Positions 1 to 8,671 of a DNA stretch of 48,264 bases are shown piece after piece. A program made the translations under genes and the position numbers. The notes under the pieces were generated by a model that saw nothing but the letters and a program-made list of their open reading frames with translations, had not been told where the DNA came from and did no database searches. Every line of letters starts with the position of its first letter. Positions within the stretch are counted from its first letter, which is position 1. Origin of the DNA: Oscillospiraceae bacterium (GTDB lineage Bacteria > Bacillota > Clostridia > Oscillospirales > QAMX01); the NCBI GenBank assembly GCA_015067675.1, contig SVMB01000019.1, positions 1 to 48,264 on the forward strand, written 5' to 3'.

Positions 1-279
1 GGGTCTTGCTCCCATTGCTTGATTGACGATTTTTCCGTTTTCCATTACCACCAGCGTGGGAATACTCATAATTCGGAACCGGGCTGCCAGCTCCGGATTT
101 TCATCCACATTGATTTTGCCGACCTTGATATCGGGACGCTCCTTCGCGATCTCCTCTACCATGGGAACCACTATGCGGCAAGGGCTGCACCAGGGTGCCC
201 AGAAGTCCAGCAGAACTTTCTTTTCGGAGTTTATCACTTCGTTTTGAAAGTTGTTGTTATTGATATTGATAGCTGCCAT
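1..279 (-). CDS. trxA: Thioredoxin, 3'-truncated by window edge
   Basis: The 93 visible codons read from ATG at 279 to the window edge and encode a thioredoxin fold lacking only roughly the last ten residues. The active site is WAPWCSPCR, a CSPC variant of the usual CGPC, followed by the V-G-K-I-N-V-D-E-N-P strand and the cis-proline region S-I-P-T-L. Thioredoxins reduce cytoplasmic protein disulfides with electrons from thioredoxin reductase. AAGGAGGG lies just upstream of the ATG. The rhodanese gene is upstream on the same strand but a terminator separates the two. The fold is secure; the symbol is by family only, since genomes often carry several thioredoxins. Confidence 0.9.
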   Translation of the reverse strand, partial: MAAININNNNFQNEVINSEKKVLLDFWAPWCSPCRIVVPMVEEIAKERPDIKVGKINVDENPELAARFRIMSIPTLVVMENGKIVNQAMGARP

Positions 280-371
280 TGGTTAGCCCTCCTTGTTTTT
301 CTTTATGGCCTCATTATAACAGGGATAAAGTGGTTCTTCCGTGATGTCATCACTTTAATTTCGGGAATATG

Positions 372-405
372 AAAAAAACTGCCGGACCCTTTATCCGGCA
401 GTTTT
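372..405 (-). terminator. Intrinsic terminator of the rhodanese gene
   Basis: Twelve-base arms (375-386 and 394-405; aactgccgga paired with tccggcagtt) close a short loop. On the minus strand the stem is followed by a run of T (complement of 372-378). It ends transcription from the rhodanese gene before the thioredoxin gene. Confidence 0.85.
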
Positions 406-408
406 CGC

Positions 409-792
409 TTATCCAGTTACTGTCTCGCCCGGCCAGTCATTGATGCCACCGAATTCCACAATATTGGTATATCCCAAGGCTGCCAGTTTTTCAGATGCCT
501 GCCTGCTTCGATTGCCGCTGCGGCAGTATACCAGGATCAGCTGATCCTTATCCGGCAGTTGTGGTATCTCCTTCGTACCAATGGTTTCGTTTGGAACATT
601 GATGGCTCCGGGAATGTGCTTATCCGCAAACTCTTCCGGTGTGCGTACATCCAGAATGATATATCCGGATTCTTCTTTCATCAGGGTTATGGCCTCATCC
701 ATGTTGACCTGGCGGTAAGTAAGCTCTTCCACAGGTGCGGCGCAGCCTGCCAAGAGAAGTGCCGCCAGTAAAACCGGCAGAATCTTTTTCAT
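409..792 (-). CDS. Rhodanese-domain lipoprotein
   Basis: About 127 residues. The N-terminus MKKILPVLLAALLLAGC is a lipoprotein signal with lipobox L-A-G-C, so the mature protein should be lipid-anchored outside the membrane. A single rhodanese domain follows (D-V-R-T-P-E-E-F, then the active-site loop CRSGNRS with the catalytic Cys). Rhodanese domains carry sulfane sulfur or act in thiol chemistry; the substrate here is unknown. I chose the second ATG (792), because AAAGGAGG sits 7 bases upstream of it and is too close to the ATG at 798. A degraded dehydrogenase end lies immediately upstream, its stop overlapping the ribosome site region, so this gene may have lost its original promoter. Confidence 0.85.
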   Translation of the reverse strand: MKKILPVLLAALLLAGCAAPVEELTYRQVNMDEAITLMKEESGYIILDVRTPEEFADKHIPGAINVPNETIGTKEIPQLPDKDQLILVYCRSGNRSRQASEKLAALGYTNIVEFGGINDWPGETVTG

Positions 793-805
793 GGTCATTC
801 CTCCT

Positions 806-900
806 TTAGCTTCGTGCTATGTCGTCTGCACTCAGTACAACGCCGGTGATGCTGCTGGCCTCATCGGAAGCCGGGAACACAAATGCATTGGCAAAGTCCT
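806..900 (-). pseudogene. 3' fragment of a short-chain dehydrogenase (SDR)
   Basis: Reading the minus strand into the TAA at 806-808 gives a frame with D-F-A-N-A-F-V-F-P-A-S-D-E-A-S-S-I-T-G-V-V-L-S-A. This matches the C-terminal signature of SDR-family NAD(P)-dependent dehydrogenases (F-L-A-S-D-x-A-S-x-I-T-G-x-x-L-x-V-D-G). No Rossmann start or YxxxK catalytic region is present upstream; the frame instead runs into a recombinase remnant. It is a 3' stub of about 31 codons left by a deletion or insertion. The match is short, hence moderate confidence. Confidence 0.6.
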
Positions 901-1060
901 GGGCTTCATGCCGGATTTCGCCATATTGGAGCAGAAGGTGTGTCTGCACACATGGGGTGTGATATTTGGAAGCTGAACTTTATAGATACTGTTGTACTTG
1001 TTGAGGATATGCTTGAAGTAATGTTCCCAGTGGAGCGCGACCGTTGGCATTTCATTTTTT
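890..1060 (-). pseudogene. Tyrosine recombinase (integrase) remnant
   Basis: One minus-strand frame reads T-V-A-L-H-W-E-H-Y-F-K-H-I-L-N-K-Y-N, then I-T-P-H-V-C-R-H-T-F-C-S-N-M-A-K-S-G-M. This is the catalytic-domain segment with the HxxR box typical of Tn916-type and phage integrases. The N-terminal core-binding domain, first catalytic Arg and final catalytic Tyr (the usual Y-x-x-M-G-H-S to N-T-Y-T-H tail) are missing. Similarity stops near 890-900, where the sequence switches to the SDR end, and near 1060, just before the AraC gene. It is inactive and marks a former mobile element. Confidence 0.75.
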
Positions 1061-1075
1061 TCTGTTACAGAACAC

Positions 1076-1909
1076 TTAAACAGTCTCTTCTTTGGAAGAG
1101 CGAAGTTTTGCAAAGGCATGCGGCGATATGTTATTTATCTCTTTGAAAACTTTGGAAAAATAATTGCTGTCTTTATAGCCGACGGAATGCGCGATCTCGT
1201 TAATGCTGAGTGTTGTATTGCGAAGAAGTTCCTCTGCGTTTTTTATTCGCACATATGTTATAAATTGGTTGATACCGATACCGGAAACGTTTCGGAATTT
1301 CTTCGATAAATAATCTTTGTTTATGAAGAATTTTTTCGAAAGAAATTCCAGGGATAAATCACTGTCATAATGCTTTCTTATGTATGAGGAAATGTTATAA
1401 ATAACCTCAGCGGAATCTGCCTGAGACGGAGGGAAGTCACATTTCAGTCTGCAAAGAACAGCGATAAATTCCGCAAGACAAAATTTTATTATGTAATCAC
1501 TGTATTCTTCGTTCTTCTCATACTCCTTTTTTAATCTGAATGCAATTTCTTCGATTTTCTGAGCAGAGTTTGGCGGGATATAAATGAATTTTGCGTCGGA
1601 AAGAAGGCCAACAAGCGGCTTTACTTCTTCCGGAAGATAATTGGTTTTAAACTGAATTAAAATTCTGCTGCATTTGCTGCAGGATTCACTGTCTGTGCTG
1701 TGATGTGCATATGGAGGAATAAAAACCAACATATCCTTTTTTGATACAAAAATTTTATCACCTAAAAAGTGTTTTGTGTATCCTTCCAATTGGTAATATA
1801 TCTCATAAAAATTGTGATAATGTACATGCGTTGTTTTTCTTCTCGTTGTCACAATATTTTGATTAACAAAAACATCATTGAACAACCTATCCCTTAAAAC
1901 AGGTTCCAA
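1076..1909 (-). CDS. AraC-family transcriptional regulator (TTG start)
   Basis: 277 residues. An N-terminal cupin-like ligand domain (H-V-H-Y-H-N-F-Y-E-I-Y-Y near residue 28) is followed by two helix-turn-helix motifs in the last 100 residues (L-S-L-E-F-L-S-K-K-F-F-I-N-K-D-Y-L-S and I-N-E-I-A-H-S-V-G-Y-K-D-S-N-Y-F-S-K-V-F-K), the standard AraC/XylS C-terminal DNA-binding domain. The start is TTG at 1907-1909: GGAGGTG lies 7 bases upstream and no ATG fits. It is divergent from the oxidoreductase gene, which it probably controls in response to a sugar or sugar derivative (inference). Base composition is much more AT-rich than the ilv operon nearby, suggesting acquisition. Confidence 0.9.
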   Translation of the reverse strand: MEPVLRDRLFNDVFVNQNIVTTRRKTTHVHYHNFYEIYYQLEGYTKHFLGDKIFVSKKDMLVFIPPYAHHSTDSESCSKCSRILIQFKTNYLPEEVKPLVGLLSDAKFIYIPPNSAQKIEEIAFRLKKEYEKNEEYSDYIIKFCLAEFIAVLCRLKCDFPPSQADSAEVIYNISSYIRKHYDSDLSLEFLSKKFFINKDYLSKKFRNVSGIGINQFITYVRIKNAEELLRNTTLSINEIAHSVGYKDSNYFSKVFKEINNISPHAFAKLRSSKEETV

Positions 1910-1930
1910 CTTATTTCACCTCCGGTATGT

Positions 1931-1959
1931 ATTTTAACTCTTATTCGTATAGATGTCAA
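1931..1959 (-). promoter_or_regulatory. Sigma-A promoter for the AraC gene
   Basis: On the minus strand TTGACA (complement of 1954-1959) and TAAAAT (complement of 1931-1936) are separated by exactly 17 bases and lie just upstream of the GGAGGTG site. Confidence 0.75.
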
Positions 1960-2068
1960 TATTTTCGTGTTTTATCTATATAAAACCAAAATAATCAAGG
2001 TAAAGAGAAAGAAATTGGTGTATTGTTTTATTGCAAATAAACCACCAAACAGAAAGGGGTAAACAAAA

Positions 2069-3361
2069 ATGAAGAAAAAAAGATATGTACTGGTTGGTGT
2101 TGGTGTACGTTCGAGATTTTATTATCATTCAATTGCACGCGACTTTCCTGAAACGTGCGAATTGACCGCACTTTGTGATGTGAACAGAACACGAATGGAA
2201 TATGCGCAGAAGGTGCTGAAGGATACATATAATTATCCTGAAGTTTCACTTTATGGTATTGATGAATTTGATAAAATGATTGAAGAACAAAAACCTGATA
2301 CCGTAATTATCTGTTCGATTGACCGTACCCATCATAAATATATCAAAAGAGCCATGGAACTTGGCTGCGATGTTGTAACTGAAAAGCCGATGACAATGGA
2401 TGCTGAAAAATGTCAGGTGATTCTCGACACAGTTAAGAGAACGGGCAAAGACTTAAGAGTGGCTTTTAACTACAGATATTCTCCATATAACTCAATCGTT
2501 CGCAAACTTATTATGGAGGATACAATTGGTGAAATTAAACAGGTTCATTTTGAATGGATGCTGGACACAATGCATGGTGCAGAATATTTCAGAAGATGGC
2601 ACAGAGACAAACGCAATAGCGGCGGTCTCTTAGTACATAAAGCAACACATCATTTTGACCTTGTAAACTTCTGGTTGGATACAAATCCAAAGCAGGTATT
2701 TGCTTTTGGTGATTTGATGTTCTATGGCAGAGAAAATGCTGAAAACAGAGGTATAACAAAGTTTTATTACAGAACAAAAGGTTCTGAAAACGCAAAGGGG
2801 GATCCGTTTGCACTACCCAATGAACTTATAGAAGATCAATTACACAAGGATATGTATTTCAATGCAGAACAGGATGACGGTTACCTTCGTGACCAGAGCG
2901 TTTTCAGCGATGGTATCAGCATAGAGGATACGATGAATGTTCTTGTTAAATATGAAAACGGTGCACAGCTTTCGTATTCGCTGAATGCTTTTTCTCCAAT
3001 AGAAGGTTTTAAAGTGTTTTTTACAGGAACAAAGGGTAGAATTGAGCTTGTTGTTACGCAAAGAATTCCAAATCCTGATGATGTTGAATCAATTCATGAC
3101 GCGGCAATTGCAAGAAAGTCAATTACAGTTTTTCCGATGTTTAAAAAACCTTACAGTGTTGAAATTCCTGAGGCTGAAGGCGGACACGGCGGTGCTGACC
3201 CAATCCTTCTTGCAGACATTTTCGGCGAACCTAAGCCGGATCCATTGAAGAGAGCGGCAGGTCATATTGCAGGAGCAATGAGCTGTCTTACAGGTATTGC
3301 AGCAAATAAATCAATTGCAACCGGTATGCCTGTTGATATTAAGTCGTTAGTTGATTTTTAG
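2069..3361 (+). CDS. Gfo/Idh/MocA family oxidoreductase
   Basis: 430 residues. The N-terminal Rossmann fold starts with V-G-V-G-V-R-S-R (9-16). The family motif E-K-P is at 105-107 (V-V-T-E-K-P-M-T). The catalytic-region motif K-A-T-H-H-F-D is at 191-197. These NAD(P)-dependent enzymes oxidise or reduce sugars, inositols or related polyols; the substrate cannot be told from sequence. The ribosome site is GAAAGGGG before ATG 2069. It is divergent from an AraC-type regulator, the usual arrangement for an inducible catabolic gene. The segment is AT-rich like the regulator and unlike the ilv operon. No transporter or kinase accompanies it. Confidence 0.9.
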   Translation: MKKKRYVLVGVGVRSRFYYHSIARDFPETCELTALCDVNRTRMEYAQKVLKDTYNYPEVSLYGIDEFDKMIEEQKPDTVIICSIDRTHHKYIKRAMELGCDVVTEKPMTMDAEKCQVILDTVKRTGKDLRVAFNYRYSPYNSIVRKLIMEDTIGEIKQVHFEWMLDTMHGAEYFRRWHRDKRNSGGLLVHKATHHFDLVNFWLDTNPKQVFAFGDLMFYGRENAENRGITKFYYRTKGSENAKGDPFALPNELIEDQLHKDMYFNAEQDDGYLRDQSVFSDGISIEDTMNVLVKYENGAQLSYSLNAFSPIEGFKVFFTGTKGRIELVVTQRIPNPDDVESIHDAAIARKSITVFPMFKKPYSVEIPEAEGGHGGADPILLADIFGEPKPDPLKRAAGHIAGAMSCLTGIAANKSIATGMPVDIKSLVDF

Positions 3362-3622
3362 AAAATGGCTGTGTTTTTGAATGCTTGAATTCATGTTGGT
3401 GTATATTTGAGGTTTTTTTTGTATAAAAAATGAGTAAAAGGAAAAAGCTTTTCTCTTGGTTTTGAAATTGATTTTGCGGGTGTTTCTTGCGAAAAAGGAA
3501 CACAGATATCCTGAATCTTCAACATTTTTTTCGTCTTGTCATGAATGGATTGGAGAGAAAAAATGAATAGTATGCACCGTCTCTAAAAAATATGAATTTA
3601 TTGTGAACTTGCAAAAAAGGCA
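3362..3622. other. AT-rich intergenic stretch
   Basis: I see no gene, clear terminator hairpin or tRNA here. Composition remains AT-rich up to the T-box promoter, where the ilv unit begins. The right end of the presumed imported segment may lie here, but no matching repeat to the left end is visible. Confidence 0.5.
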
Positions 3623-3651
3623 TTGACATTAACGATTTGCTGCGCTAAAAT
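3623..3651 (+). promoter_or_regulatory. Sigma-A promoter of the ilv operon leader
   Basis: TTGACA (3623-3628), a 17-base spacer and TAAAAT (3646-3651) form a near-consensus promoter. Transcription should start near 3658, giving a leader of about 535 bases before ilvA. Confidence 0.85.
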
Positions 3652-3669
3652 ACATGCCATAAAAGCTGT

Positions 3670-3854
3670 GACGAAGAATGAGCAAAGCAAGTAGCGTTTC
3701 AGAGAGCCGATGGCTGGTGTGAATCGGTATGCAAAACCTTTGTCTCTCTCCCTTCTGAGCTGGAAGCCTGAGAGCGTATGGACAAAGACGTCCGAGTCGT
3801 GTATAGGGCAACCCGAGTTTGCTGCGTCAGTGCATAGAGGTTGATTGACTTCGA
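3670..3854 (+). repeat. T-box decoding domain copy 1 (Leu specifier CTC)
   Basis: First unit of an imperfect tandem repeat. Landmarks in the Stem I part are offset by 198-199 bases from copy 2, and landmarks in the distal part by 184. It lacks both the tggtaccgcg element and a terminator; only about 14 bases separate its end from copy 2. Confidence 0.8.
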
Positions 3855-3868
3855 AAATCAAAGGCGTC

Positions 3869-4038
3869 GACGAAGACGGAAACTGCAACGATTTTCACAG
3901 AGAGCCGGGGATGGTGCGATCCCGGTAAAGGACTGCGGATTTCCCATCCCTTCTGAGCCGGAAGCCCCAAAGGTTCTGACACCCAGTAGGCGTTTCCCGA
4001 GAATGCTGCGTTAGTGCATAGAAGTTGTCTGACTTCGA
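3869..4038 (+). repeat. T-box decoding domain copy 2 (Ile specifier ATC)
   Basis: Second unit. It shares with copy 1 the blocks gacgaag, agagagcc, cccttctgagc, gctgcgt-agtgcatag and tgacttcga. It is about 14 bases shorter between tgagc and gctgcg, and lies directly upstream of the only antiterminator. Confidence 0.8.
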
Positions 4039-4100
4039 AGAGGTGGCGGATTTTCTGTCCGCAATTTGAGTGGTACCGCGAGTGTTTTATATTGATATAG

Positions 4101-4147
4101 ACACCCGTCTCAAAGCAAATTTATGGCTTTGAGACGGGTGTTTTTTT
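4101..4147 (+). terminator. T-box regulated terminator
   Basis: Perfect 16-base arms (4101-4116 and 4126-4141; acacccgtctcaaagc and its complement) are followed by a run of T. It lies between the T-box sequence and ilvA, in the position expected for the terminator that competes with the antiterminator. Confidence 0.9.
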
Positions 4148-4193
4148 GTCCCAAAGCCGAATCTGAATCATTATTTGAAAGGCGGAAGGCAAA

Positions 4194-5384
4194 ATGTTAT
4201 CTCTCGACAAAGTATTCAATGCACAGACGGTACTGCGGAACATCGTTCGCGAAACAAAGCTTGTTCGGGCTTATGGAATTGCTCCTGATTGTGAGTTGTA
4301 TCTGAAACCTGAGAATCTGCAGATCACCGGTTCCTTCAAGGTCAGAGGTTCGGCCTATAAAATTGCAATGCTCAGTGAAGAAGAAAAGCAGAAGGGCGTC
4401 ATTGCCTGCTCTGCAGGTAACCATGCGCAGGGTGTTGCACTTGCAGCAACCAAGAACGGCATCAAATCGCTCATTTGCCTTCCGGATACCGCTCCTATCT
4501 CCAAAGTTGAGGCGACAAAGGGCTTCGGCGCGGAAGTGTGCCTGGTTGAAGGCTGCTACGATGACGCCTATCAGAAAGCACTTGAACTGAAAGAAAGCAA
4601 AGGCTATACGTTCGTGCATCCCTTTGACGATGAAAATGTCATCGCAGGTCAGGGCACCATTGCCCTTGAAATCTTCAATGACCTCGATAACATTGATGCC
4701 ATCGTCGTTCCCGTCGGCGGCGGCGGGCTGATCTCCGGCATCGCCTACACCGTGAAGCAGATTTGCCCGCAGGTCAAGGTTTACGGCGTGCAGGCAGCAG
4801 GTGCACCGAGTATGTATAACTCCGTGAAGTGCGGTGAGATCGAGAGCCTTTCCTCGGTTTCCACCATCGCAGACGGCATCGCCGTCAAGAAGCCGGGAGA
4901 AAACACATTCGCGCTGATCAGCGAGTATGTGGATGAAATCGCACTGGTATCCGACGACGAGGTGGCAAGCGCGATTCTGGCACTGATTGAGAAACAGAAG
5001 ATGATCGCGGAGGGCGCGGGCGCAGCTGCGGTTGCCGCGGTCATGTTTGATAAATTTGACTTGAAGGGCAAGCGCGTCGTCGCCGTGGTATCGGGCGGCA
5101 ATATCGATGTAACGAGCCTTTCACGCGTCATTGACCGCGGTCTGCTCAAGTCGGGACGATCCACGAGCCTGCTCATCGAGCTCATCGACAAGCCCGGACA
5201 GCTCAAGGATATCTCCCGTATCATCGCCGACTGCGGCGGCAATGTGACCGGCGTTCATTACGAAAAGGGCGATACCGAGAGCGTCAACGGCTGCTTCCTT
5301 CGCATTGATATGGAAACAAGAGACTTCGATCACGTTAACCTGATTACGAAATCATTGCGTGCCGAAGGGTTCAAAATCGTTTGA
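4194..5384 (+). CDS. ilvA: Threonine ammonia-lyase (threonine dehydratase)
   Basis: 396 residues. It deaminates threonine to 2-oxobutyrate, the first committed step of isoleucine synthesis. The PLP lysine is K49 in the motif S-F-K-V-R-G (47-52). The phosphate-binding loop G-G-G-G-L-I-S-G lies near 175. After the catalytic domain a C-terminal ACT-like domain (about 325-396; L-L-I-E-L-I-D-K-P-G-Q-L-K-D) probably binds an allosteric effector. The length is that of the short form, which is catabolic in some bacteria, but its place directly behind the T-box and before ilvBNCD indicates a biosynthetic role. ATG 4194 has AAGGCGGAAGG upstream. Confidence 0.93.
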   Translation: MLSLDKVFNAQTVLRNIVRETKLVRAYGIAPDCELYLKPENLQITGSFKVRGSAYKIAMLSEEEKQKGVIACSAGNHAQGVALAATKNGIKSLICLPDTAPISKVEATKGFGAEVCLVEGCYDDAYQKALELKESKGYTFVHPFDDENVIAGQGTIALEIFNDLDNIDAIVVPVGGGGLISGIAYTVKQICPQVKVYGVQAAGAPSMYNSVKCGEIESLSSVSTIADGIAVKKPGENTFALISEYVDEIALVSDDEVASAILALIEKQKMIAEGAGAAAVAAVMFDKFDLKGKRVVAVVSGGNIDVTSLSRVIDRGLLKSGRSTSLLIELIDKPGQLKDISRIIADCGGNVTGVHYEKGDTESVNGCFLRIDMETRDFDHVNLITKSLRAEGFKIV

Positions 5385-5441
5385 TTCATAAAGCGCCTAC
5401 AAGCGCGATTCTATCATACAAAAACAGCGAGAGGTGAGATC

Positions 5442-7111
5442 ATGCTTTTGTCAGGAGCAGATATCCTTGTAAAAACATTGATTGAACAGGGCTGCGAGAC
5501 CGTTTTCGGATATCCGGGCGGCCAGATTCTGAATGTGTACGACAGCCTGTATCGATATCAGGATGAAATTAACCATGTGCTGACCGCCCACGAACAGGGT
5601 GCGGCGCACGCAGCGGACGGATATGCAAGAACCACCGGAAAGGTCGGCGTGGTTATTTCCACTTCCGGTCCGGGAGCCACCAATCTGGTCACAGGCATTG
5701 CCACCGCGTATCTGGATTCGATTCCAATGGTTGCGATTTGCGGAAATGTACCGACAACGCAGATTGGCACCGACAGCTTTCAGGAAATTGACATTACAGG
5801 CGTTACCTTGCCGATCACCAAGCACAATTACTTCGTCAGCGATGTTGAGGAGCTGGCAGATACCATTCGTGAGGCCTTTAAGCTCGCCAAATCCGGCCGG
5901 CCGGGCCCCGTGCTGATCGATGTACCGAAGGATGTGCAGATTGCAAAATGCGAATACGAGCCGCAGCTGCCCGTAGAGAAGGATCCGCCCTTTGCCGCAA
6001 AGGACGTTCGCATCGAAGAAGCGGCAGAGATCATCAATGCGGCAAAACGCCCCTTTATTTACTTTGGCGGCGGCGTCATCACGGCAGACGCGGAGAATGA
6101 GGTGCTTGCACTTGCAGAAAAGATTGATGCGCCGATCGGTTGTTCCTTGATGGGGCTTTCGGCGATCCCAACCGATCATCCGCGGTTTTTGGGGATGCAG
6201 GGTATGCACGGTCACTACGCATCGTCTATGTCCATGCATCACGCCGATGTCATCATTTCTCTTGGCGTTCGCTTTAATGATCGGGTTACGGGGAATCGTT
6301 CGAAATTTGCAAAGGGCGCCAGGATCGTTCACATCGATGTGGACGGATCGGAACTGAATAAAACGGTCAACTCTGTTTGCGGGCTTCGCGGGGATGTGAA
6401 GCTGACAATTGAAAAACTTCTTCCGCTCTTAAAGAAAGAAACAAAGCCCGAATGGATGGAAACGGTAACGGCTTTCAGGGCAGAGGAAGAGGGCTACCTT
6501 GATAACCGTGAGGGACTCACACCCCGCCGGGCAATGCTGACACTGAACAGGTATCTCGGCGCGAACACCGCTGTTTGCACAGACGTTGGTCAGCATCAGA
6601 TGTGGGCGGCGCAAAGCCTTGCTTTCAAAACCGCAAGACGCTTTGCATCCAGCGGCGGTCTGGGCACCATGGGCTACGGCTTCGGTGCGGCAATCGGTGC
6701 AGCGTACGGAACAGGTGAGCGCAGCGTGCTCGTCACCGGTGACGGCAGCTTTGGCATGAATCTCAACGAGCTGGCAACTGCTGTGAGGTACAACGTTCCT
6801 GTGGTGGTCATCATTATGAACAACGGTGTGCTGGGCATGGTTCGTCAGTGGCAGACGCTGTTCTACGACAGGCATTACTCCAACTCCGTTCTGGAACGTA
6901 AAACCGATTTTGCAGCCTTCGCCAGAGCATTCGGTGCAGACGGCGAAGCGGTCACGACTCCCGAAGAGCTGGATTGCGCGCTGGAAAAGGCGTTTCAGAC
7001 CGAAGGTCCTTATATCATCGACTGCAGGATAGACAAGGACGAGTTCGTCCTTCCCATGCTACCGCCCGGCGGCAGTATGGATGACATCATCACGAAACTG
7101 GAGGTGGCATT

Positions 7112-7115
<4 letters not shown>
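5442..7115 (+). CDS. ilvB: Acetolactate synthase large (catalytic) subunit
   Basis: 557 residues, normal length. This ThDP/FAD enzyme condenses pyruvate with pyruvate (valine and leucine branch) or with 2-oxobutyrate (isoleucine branch). Visible motifs are F-G-Y-P-G-G near 22, the catalytic glutamate E51 in T-A-H-E-Q-G-A-A, and the ThDP/Mg motif starting G-D-G-S-F at 433 and ending N-N about 27 residues later. The ribosome site GAGAGGTGAG precedes ATG 5442. Its stop codon overlaps the start of the small subunit (ATGA at 7112-7115), showing translational coupling. Confidence 0.95.
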
Positions 7116-8657
<1,542 letters not shown>

Positions 8658-8671
8658 CAGGAGGTGGCAGT

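Larger units (their letters stand above)
3670..4080 (+). promoter_or_regulatory. T-box leader with two decoding domains and one antiterminator
   Basis: Two successive copies of the T-box decoding architecture are present. Each has gacgaag (3670, 3869), agagagcc (3701, 3899), an apical hairpin (CCGAT/ATCGG at 3707-3727; CCGGG/CCCGG at 3905-3925), ttctgagc (3753, 3951), and a distal part with gctgcgt(c/t)agtgcatag and a hairpin ending in tgacttcga (3846-3854, 4030-4038). Five bases before each tgagc is a candidate specifier: CTC (Leu) at 3748-3750 in copy 1 and ATC (Ile) at 3946-3948 in copy 2. Only copy 2 is followed by the T-box proper, tggtaccgcg at 4071-4080, and by a terminator. Uncharged tRNA-Leu or tRNA-Ile would stabilise the antiterminator and switch on the ilv genes. 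T-box identity is secure; the dual specificity is inference from aligned positions. Confidence 0.9.

Noticed and set aside
3598-3888. Minus-strand small open frames in the T-box leader
   Set aside because: The stretch is fully explained as structured T-box RNA on the plus strand.
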